A stretch of 10,625 nt of DNA from an uncultured Prevotella sp. (lineage in GTDB: Bacteria > Bacteroidota > Bacteroidia > Bacteroidales > Bacteroidaceae), in assembly GCA_900546575.1 (NCBI GenBank), contig URDM01000085.1, positions 1 through 10,625 of the forward strand. The letters run 5' to 3'. The translations under genes and the position numbers were made by a program. The notes under the pieces are model-generated. The model saw only the letters and a program-made list of their open reading frames with translations, ran no database searches and was not told the DNA's origin. Positions 6,786-10,625 of this stretch are shown here, in pieces (the first letter of the stretch is position 1; each line of letters starts with the position of its first letter).

Positions 6786-8273
6786 TTATTTGTTTCTATA
6801 AAGTATCTTCTTGCGGTTGATGCACGCAGGCAGTTCGTCTTCGTAGTGGGTCACCATGATAAGAGTCTTGCCTTTGCGCTGGCAGAATGCCTCAATCACC
6901 TGCTTCACGTGTCGGCGGTTGGGCTCGTCAAGACCGTGCAAAGGTTCGTCGAGAATCAGCAGCTCGGGGTCCTTCACCATAGCTCTTGCCAGTAGCACCA
7001 GACGCTGTTCGCCGCTCGACAGTTTCAGAAAACTCTTGTCGGCAAGCTGCTCTATACCGAAAATGCTCATCCATTTGAGGCAAGTTCCGTGGTTCTGCGG
7101 GTCGGGTTTTACGTACAGGCTCACGGCGTTGCTGAATCCGCTTGCCACGATACGTTCTACGGTCACGTTGCTACGGAAGGCTCGGTGCATTTCGGGTGAA
7201 ACGTAGCCTATGTGCTTCTTGATGTCCCAGATGCTTTCGCCGCTTCCTCTTGTCTTGTCGAAGAGAGTGATGTCGCAAGCGTAGCTCTGCGGATTGTCGG
7301 CACATACAAGGCTCAGCAGGGTAGACTTTCCGCTGCCGTTGCGTCCGGTGAGAGCCCAATATTCGCCGTTCATCACCTGCCAGTCGAGGTCTTTCAGAAT
7401 GGTTCGCTCGCCGTAGCGTATGCTCACCTTGTGCATGTCTACTACGCGCTGTGCATCGTATTCCTCCTCCTTGTATGGCATCTCTTCAATCATCTTGCGC
7501 CAGTTGTCAGGTATGTTGGCAGGAGCGCAGTCGGGCTGTTGCTGAGCCATATATTCGCTGCGTGTCATCTTGGGTCCTACAGTCATGTTGCTCACCTCAA
7601 CTACGTGCGACACAAACTCCGGGATGTCCTTGGTGCGGTTTACTACGAGCATTATCTGAATGCCGTGCTCGGTAGAGAGAATCTGCAGCAGATTGGTGAG
7701 CTGCTCGCGTGCCTCTTTGTCGAGTCCGATATATGGATTGTCGATGATGAGCAGTCGTGGCTGCGAGAATATTGACGATGCGATGACCAGCTTGCGCAGT
7801 TCGCCGCTCGACAGCAGTATGACATACTTGTCGAGCATCTGCTCCAGTCCGAACAGCTCGTATATGTGTTGCTGCAGTTGGCGGCGCTCTTCGGTGTCGT
7901 CGCCGGCTGCTTGATAGGCGGCTTCGAGACGTGAGCCTACGGTAGCCGTTTCTGGGTCAATCTCGGTCTGATTCCAACGCTGCTGCAGATAATACGTAGA
8001 GTCGTTGTCGCCTCCGTAAGTATCCTTGAAGCAGACATACTTGATATTGTCCGAAATGTACTCCTTGGTCGACGGCGTGAAGTCGTACTTGATGCAGTCG
8101 CCCAGAAGCGGATGTTTGCCCGTAATAATGTCTACGAACATTGACTTGCCGCCTCCGTTGGGTCCCGTTATTGCTATGTTCTCACCATCGAGAAGCTCGA
8201 AGTCTACTGGCTGTGCCATGCGCCATTCGGGCATGCGTGTCACCCCATCCTTAATGTCAATTATCCTTTGCAT
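6786..8273 (-). CDS. Tandem ABC ATPase, ModF/PhrA-like, with one degenerate site
   Basis: Cytosolic protein of 495 residues with two fused ABC nucleotide-binding domains and no membrane segment. Domain 1: Walker A GPNGGGKS (37-44), signature LSSGE (154-158), Walker B LLIIDNP (174-180). Domain 2: Walker A GRNGSGKS (310-317), signature LSSGE (418-422), Walker B LLILDEP (438-444) and switch His476 in MVTHYEDE. Domain 1 has Asn179 in place of the catalytic Glu and VNRTKD where the switch His would be, so one composite site is probably poor at hydrolysis. The layout, with YVSPEMH after the second Walker A, resembles E. coli ModF. ModF was linked to molybdate and photorepair by position, but its function is not established. 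The start overlaps the end of ruvC by 13 bases, suggesting coupling. No permease, molybdate-binding protein or ribosomal-factor linker marks a partner. Confidence 0.92.
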   Translation of the reverse strand: MQRIIDIKDGVTRMPEWRMAQPVDFELLDGENIAITGPNGGGKSMFVDIITGKHPLLGDCIKYDFTPSTKEYISDNIKYVCFKDTYGGDNDSTYYLQQRWNQTEIDPETATVGSRLEAAYQAAGDDTEERRQLQQHIYELFGLEQMLDKYVILLSSGELRKLVIASSIFSQPRLLIIDNPYIGLDKEAREQLTNLLQILSTEHGIQIMLVVNRTKDIPEFVSHVVEVSNMTVGPKMTRSEYMAQQQPDCAPANIPDNWRKMIEEMPYKEEEYDAQRVVDMHKVSIRYGERTILKDLDWQVMNGEYWALTGRNGSGKSTLLSLVCADNPQSYACDITLFDKTRGSGESIWDIKKHIGYVSPEMHRAFRSNVTVERIVASGFSNAVSLYVKPDPQNHGTCLKWMSIFGIEQLADKSFLKLSSGEQRLVLLARAMVKDPELLILDEPLHGLDEPNRRHVKQVIEAFCQRKGKTLIMVTHYEDELPACINRKKILYRNK

Positions 8274-8824
8274 AGTCTATCCTGATTCTTGTTGATGAAA
8301 TCTTTCCACCCGTTGTAGTGGGCGTCGGTCACGGGTCGTCCCTGCTGCATGAAGTGGCAGTAGGCCACGCCCAGGGCATCGGTGGCATCCATAAGCTTAG
8401 GCATCTGGTCGGCGTTGAGCCGTAGCAGACGCTTGAGCATATCAGCCACCTGCTCCTTCGAGGCTTGTCCCTGTCCGGTTATCGCCATCTTTATCTTCAT
8501 AGGAGCGTATTCGTGTACAGGTACGCTGTGGCCAACGGCAGCCGCTATAGCTACGCCTTGCGAGCGTCCGAGCTTGAGCATCGACTGTACGTTCTTGCCG
8601 AAGAAGGGGGCTTCGATAGCCATTTCGTCGGGCAGGAACTGGTCGATTATCTCAGTCACGCGGCTGTGTATCTTGCCCAGTCGCAGATAAGGGTCGGAGT
8701 CACGGCGCATGTCGATAACGCCCATAGCCACCATTTCAGCCTTGTTGCCCGTAGCCCTCAGCACTCCATAACCCATGACGTTGGTGCCGGGGTCGATGCC
8801 GAGTATTATCTTTTCTGTTTTCAA
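8261..8824 (-). CDS. ruvC: Holliday junction resolvase RuvC
   Basis: Dimeric endonuclease that cuts four-way DNA junctions during recombination repair, working with the RuvAB branch-migration motor. The four acidic catalytic residues match E. coli RuvC in spacing: Asp11 (LGIDPGTNVMGYG), Glu71 (MAIEAPFFGKN), Asp146 and Asp149 (MDATDALGVAYCH). The 187 residues are normal length. The start must be a TTG at 8824: the frame has a stop (TGA) at 8869-8867 with no other start codon in between, and the next ATG (residue 17) would remove Asp11. The start lies 11 bases after the hydrolase stop, with no strong Shine-Dalgarno sequence. ruvA and ruvB are not in the window, as is common in Bacteroidetes. 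Confidence 0.97.
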   Translation of the reverse strand: MKTEKIILGIDPGTNVMGYGVLRATGNKAEMVAMGVIDMRRDSDPYLRLGKIHSRVTEIIDQFLPDEMAIEAPFFGKNVQSMLKLGRSQGVAIAAAVGHSVPVHEYAPMKIKMAITGQGQASKEQVADMLKRLLRLNADQMPKLMDATDALGVAYCHFMQQGRPVTDAHYNGWKDFINKNQDRLCKG

Positions 8825-8835
8825 ATCTTTATTTC

Positions 8836-9477
8836 TTATCTGTCCAGATAGGGGTTGTGTGCCAACTCATATCCCATAGTAGTCTGCTGTCCATGTCCGG
8901 GCAGCAGAGTGATGTCGTCGGGGAACTGCACAAACATGCGCAGGCTCTGAATAATCATGAGCATGCTTCCGCCTTCAAAGTCGGTACGGCCTATAGAGCC
9001 ACGGAACAGAGTGTCGCCGGTGAAAGCCACCTTCTCGTCCTTTATGTAGAGTACCACGCTACCCATAGAGTGTCCTGGAGTCTCGATGACCTCAATTTCG
9101 TGAGTGCCGAACTTGATGATGTCTCCAGCCTTGAATGTCTTAGTTTCGGTAACGATTGGCTCGTCGAGAGTTATACCGAAGTAGGCAGCCTGCTTGTCGG
9201 CAGCCAGCACGTAGCTTTCGTCGGAGCTGTCAATCTCAAGCGGCAGACCGTAAGTCTTCGTGATGAAAGCATCGCCGAAGTTGTGGTCGAGATGTCCGTG
9301 AGTGGCAATGAGGTGTACGGGCTTCAGCTCGTTAGTCTTGATATATTTCTCGATAGCCAGTTTCTCAGCCTCGTAGTAGGCACCGCAGTCGATGATGACA
9401 CATTCCTTGGTGTCGTCGCTCACAACATAGCAGTTCTCCTGCAGCATGTTGCATGTGAAAGTTTCTATCTTAAGCAT
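8836..9477 (-). CDS. Metallo-beta-lactamase-fold hydrolase, glyoxalase II-like
   Basis: Single-domain MBL hydrolase of 213 residues with a full set of binuclear metal ligands: THGHLDH with His60, His62, Asp64 and His65, then His136 (TPGHSMGS), Asp155 (TGDTLF) and His195 (LPGHG). FRGSIGRTDF at 158-167 is typical of the YcbL/glyoxalase II-like branch. It lacks the C-terminal helical substrate domain of true human-type glyoxalase II, so hydrolysis of a glutathione-like thioester is possible but unproven; most Bacteroidetes lack glutathione. No signal peptide, so cytosolic. It heads a tight gene run with ruvC. I see no TAnnTTTG box in the repeat-filled space upstream, so it may depend on the rsmG transcript. 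Confidence 0.92.
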   Translation of the reverse strand: MLKIETFTCNMLQENCYVVSDDTKECVIIDCGAYYEAEKLAIEKYIKTNELKPVHLIATHGHLDHNFGDAFITKTYGLPLEIDSSDESYVLAADKQAAYFGITLDEPIVTETKTFKAGDIIKFGTHEIEVIETPGHSMGSVVLYIKDEKVAFTGDTLFRGSIGRTDFEGGSMLMIIQSLRMFVQFPDDITLLPGHGQQTTMGYELAHNPYLDR

Positions 9478-9510
9478 ATTTTGTTCTTTTTTTGCTTAGC
9501 TGGGCCTTAT

Positions 9511-9578
9511 TAAGCCTTACTAAGCCTTACTAAGTTACTAAGCCTTACTAAGCCTTACTAAGCCTATCTAAGCCTTTT
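9511..9578. repeat. Tandem 10-base repeat TAAGCCTTAC
   Basis: Units at 9511, 9521, 9539, 9549, 9559 and 9569, with a shortened 8-base unit (TAAGTTAC) at 9531. The last two units diverge at their 3' end. Each junction forms the small odd palindrome CTTACTAAG, so dyads recur about once per DNA helical turn. It lies between the hydrolase gene and rsmG, directly beside a second repeat. Confidence 0.9.
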
Positions 9579-9638
9579 TAACTTTTTACTTTTTTACCTT
9601 TTACTTTTTACTTTTTACTTTTCGCTTTTCCTTTTTAC
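9575..9638. repeat. TTTTTAC low-complexity repeat (inverted relative of 3022-3088)
   Basis: Plus strand is T-rich with TTTTTAC units of period about seven (9576-9624), fading into TTCGCTTTTCC. Read on the minus strand it is the same GTAAAAA/GGTAAAAAA theme as 3022-3088, in opposite orientation. It touches the rsmG stop codon (9635-9637). Confidence 0.85.
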
Positions 9639-10258
9639 AGCGGCAGGTAAATCAGATATTTCTCCTTAAACCATTCCTCTTCGAACATGTCGTGTATTTC
9701 GGTGAGGCTCACAATCTTCTTGAACGGCTGGGTCTCAGCCTGCAGATTGCCGCCCTTCAGACAGATGAGTCCGTTTGGCAGGGAGTTGTGCTGGTTCTTG
9801 TGCGAGATGTTCTTCTTGATGATCTTCACGAGGTCGGGTAGGGGCATTACGGCACGGCTTACCACGAAGTCGTACTGTGCCTTCTCCTCTTCGCCCGACA
9901 GCTGCTCAGCCACCACGTTCTTCAGTCCGATGGCCTGTGCCACTTCGTTGACCACGCGAATCTTCTTGCCTGTGCGGTCAATCATCTTAAACTGGCACTC
10001 CGGAAACATTATGGCCAAGGGAATGCCGGGGAAGCCTCCGCCCGTACCAAGGTCTAGAATGCGCGAGCCGTCACGAAACTTAATCTCGTGGGCTATGGCA
10101 AGCGAGTGCAGCACATGGTGCTCGTAGAAGTTGTCCATGTCCTTACGCGAGATTACGTTTATCTTGCTGTTCCAGTCCTCGTACAGCTCCTTAAGCTTGG
10201 CAAACTGTGTGCGTTGCAAGTCAGACAGGTTGGGGAAATATTTCAGTATCAAATCCAT
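9635..10258 (-). CDS. rsmG: 16S rRNA (guanine527-N7)-methyltransferase
   Basis: SAM-dependent methyltransferase (older name GidB) that makes m7G527 in the 530 loop of 16S rRNA; loss in other bacteria gives low-level streptomycin resistance. The start at 10258 (MDLILKYFPNLS) gives 207 residues, the normal size. An upstream ATG at 10336 would add 26 hydrophobic residues, but it lies upstream of the promoter at 10292-10322 and is rejected. Motif I, the SAM loop, is DLGTGGGFPG (69-78). NVISRKD (34-40), FVVSRAVMPLPDL (131-143) and ICLKGG (165-170) are further family signatures. It is the first gene of the minus-strand run; a 157-base repeat-rich gap separates it from the hydrolase gene. Confidence 0.97.
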   Translation of the reverse strand: MDLILKYFPNLSDLQRTQFAKLKELYEDWNSKINVISRKDMDNFYEHHVLHSLAIAHEIKFRDGSRILDLGTGGGFPGIPLAIMFPECQFKMIDRTGKKIRVVNEVAQAIGLKNVVAEQLSGEEEKAQYDFVVSRAVMPLPDLVKIIKKNISHKNQHNSLPNGLICLKGGNLQAETQPFKKIVSLTEIHDMFEEEWFKEKYLIYLPL

Positions 10259-10291
10259 ATCTTTATATATAATATTGTGTATAATAGAGTG

Positions 10292-10322
10292 CAAAGTTAG
10301 TGGAAATCGGAGACAATACAAA
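10292..10322 (-). promoter_or_regulatory. rsmG promoter (Bacteroidetes type)
   Basis: On the minus strand, TTTG (10322-10319), a spacer of exactly 19 bases, then TAACTTTG (10299-10292). Both boxes fit the consensus. The start point would be near 10288, leaving a leader of about 30 bases before the ATG at 10258. It may serve the whole minus-strand run down to the Fur-family gene. Confidence 0.8.
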
Positions 10323-10395
10323 AAGAAATCAGCCATTTATAATATATTAAAACTTGGAAATGCCAATCTTTTCAAATTCGAATACTACTTGAAAA

Positions 10396-10428
10396 TTTGG
10401 AATATACCCAATAAATTGTGTATCTTTG
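10396..10428 (+). promoter_or_regulatory. Rightward promoter pointing into the 21-base repeat array
   Basis: TTTG (10396-10399), 21 bases, then a perfect -7 box TATCTTTG (10421-10428). The spacer is slightly long. Transcription would begin near 10432, just before the palindromic array, so the RNA would open with a large stem-loop. Confidence 0.55.
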
Positions 10429-10431
10429 CCT

Positions 10432-10542
10432 ATGAAATCTCCGTTCCGTGTCACTGAACGTACGTTCCGTGTCGTTGAACGGCCATTCCGTGACACTGAA
10501 TGTACATTCCGTGACACGGAACGGAAACTTAATACGTATTAA
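10432..10542 (+). CDS. Possible 36-residue repeat peptide (doubtful)
   Basis: An ATG at 10432 opens a 36-codon frame made of heptads of the form [PT]FR[VD][TV]E[RC]: SPFRVTER, TFRVVER, PFRDTEC, TFRDTER, then KLNTY and a stop. The 21-base DNA period explains the heptads. The opposite strand (10554-10372) encodes similar heptads (PFRVTEC, TFSVTEW, PFNDTER, TFSDTER) because the DNA is nearly palindromic. That both strands give the same peptide style argues that DNA or RNA symmetry, not protein, is the constrained feature. The ATG coincides with the predicted transcription start, so translation would have to be leaderless. Confidence 0.2.
   Translation: MKSPFRVTERTFRVVERPFRDTECTFRDTERKLNTY
10441..10524. 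repeat. Four 21-base quasi-palindromic repeats forming one 84-base palindrome
   Basis: Four cores at 21-base spacing: TTCCGTGTCACTGAA (10444), TTCCGTGTCGTTGAA (10465), TTCCGTGACACTGAA (10486) and TTCCGTGACACGGAA (10507). Each has dyad symmetry about its centre; the last is perfect apart from the odd middle base. The joints CGTACG, CGGCCA and TGTACA are themselves palindromic or nearly so. The whole block is symmetric about GGCC (10481-10484): by hand count 34 of 42 positions pair, including an unbroken 14 at the outer ends. Its GC content is clearly higher than the surrounding AT-rich DNA. No unique spacers are present, so it is not CRISPR. Confidence 0.9.
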
Positions 10543-10609
10543 AGAAACAATCAATACTCTGTTAATTCTAACGTAATCGTTTGAAAATGAGGGAGTTAAT
10601 TAACGTAAT
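10529..10609. repeat. Perfect palindrome and a pair of AT-rich direct repeats
   Basis: TTAATACGTATTAA (10529-10542) is a perfect 14-base palindrome just after the 21-base array. Further on, GTTAATTCTAACGTAAT (10561-10577) and GTTAATTAACGTAAT (10595-10609) are direct repeats differing by a two-base insertion, starting 34 bases apart; the second contains the perfect palindrome GTTAATTAAC. No gene begins before the window edge. They could be operator sites for a gene to the right, but this is unproven. Confidence 0.5.
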
Positions 10610-10625
10610 ATAACTAATAAAATTT

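Noticed and set aside
10259..10336. Upstream ATG extending rsmG by 26 residues
   Set aside because: The promoter boxes at 10292-10322 lie inside this extension, and RsmG proteins begin close to the MDLILKYFPNLS block.
10441..10524. CRISPR-like array
   Set aside because: The 21-base units are contiguous with no unique spacers, and no cas genes are present.
10587..10613. Start of a new gene at the right edge
   Set aside because: The ATG at 10587 reaches a stop after eight codons, so no gene start is supported before the window ends.

Overview
The window looks like a chromosomal segment of a Bacteroidales bacterium, most likely Prevotella/Segatella-like. Four things suggest this: several promoters match the Bacteroidetes pattern (TTTG, about 19 bases, TAnnTTTG) instead of the sigma-70 pattern; ribosome-binding sites are weak or absent; the GH84 enzyme resembles the Bacteroides thetaiotaomicron O-GlcNAcase; and AT-rich intergenic spaces hold short tandem repeats. 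The genus is inferred, because no rRNA gene is present.

Layout. Bases 1-609 are the catalytic end of a tyrosine recombinase cut by the window edge, probably the right flank of an integrated element lying to the left. A long hairpin at 686-742 separates it from a convergent gene for a secreted GH84 beta-N-acetylglucosaminidase (765-2957, minus). A 362-base divergent intergenic region (2958-3319) follows. It holds the GH84 promoter, a GTAAAAA-type repeat and a well-matched promoter with a structured leader for ilvC (3320-4369, plus). ilvC has its own terminator. Next on the plus strand come an MgtC/SapB membrane protein (4574-5233) and a low-molecular-weight protein tyrosine phosphatase (5316-5810), separated by a heptad repeat array. 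A bidirectional terminator (5825-5871) ends this rightward block.

From 10258 down to 5856 six genes run on the minus strand, probably as one or two transcripts: rsmG (16S rRNA methyltransferase), a glyoxalase II-like metallo-beta-lactamase-fold hydrolase, ruvC (Holliday junction resolvase), a ModF-like tandem ABC ATPase, a small exported protein of unknown function, and a Fur-family regulator. Spacing is tight from the hydrolase down (11 bases, 13-base overlap, 17 bases, 4 bases). Between rsmG and the hydrolase lie 157 bases filled with two repeat families. rsmG has a clear promoter at 10292-10322.

The last 290 bases hold the least explained structure: four 21-base units at 10441-10524, each nearly palindromic, which together form one 84-base imperfect palindrome. 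A rightward Bacteroidetes-type promoter points straight into it. Most genes here are ordinary housekeeping or metabolic genes; the unusual content is in the intergenic repeats. I see no convincing defence system, CRISPR array, tRNA or rRNA.
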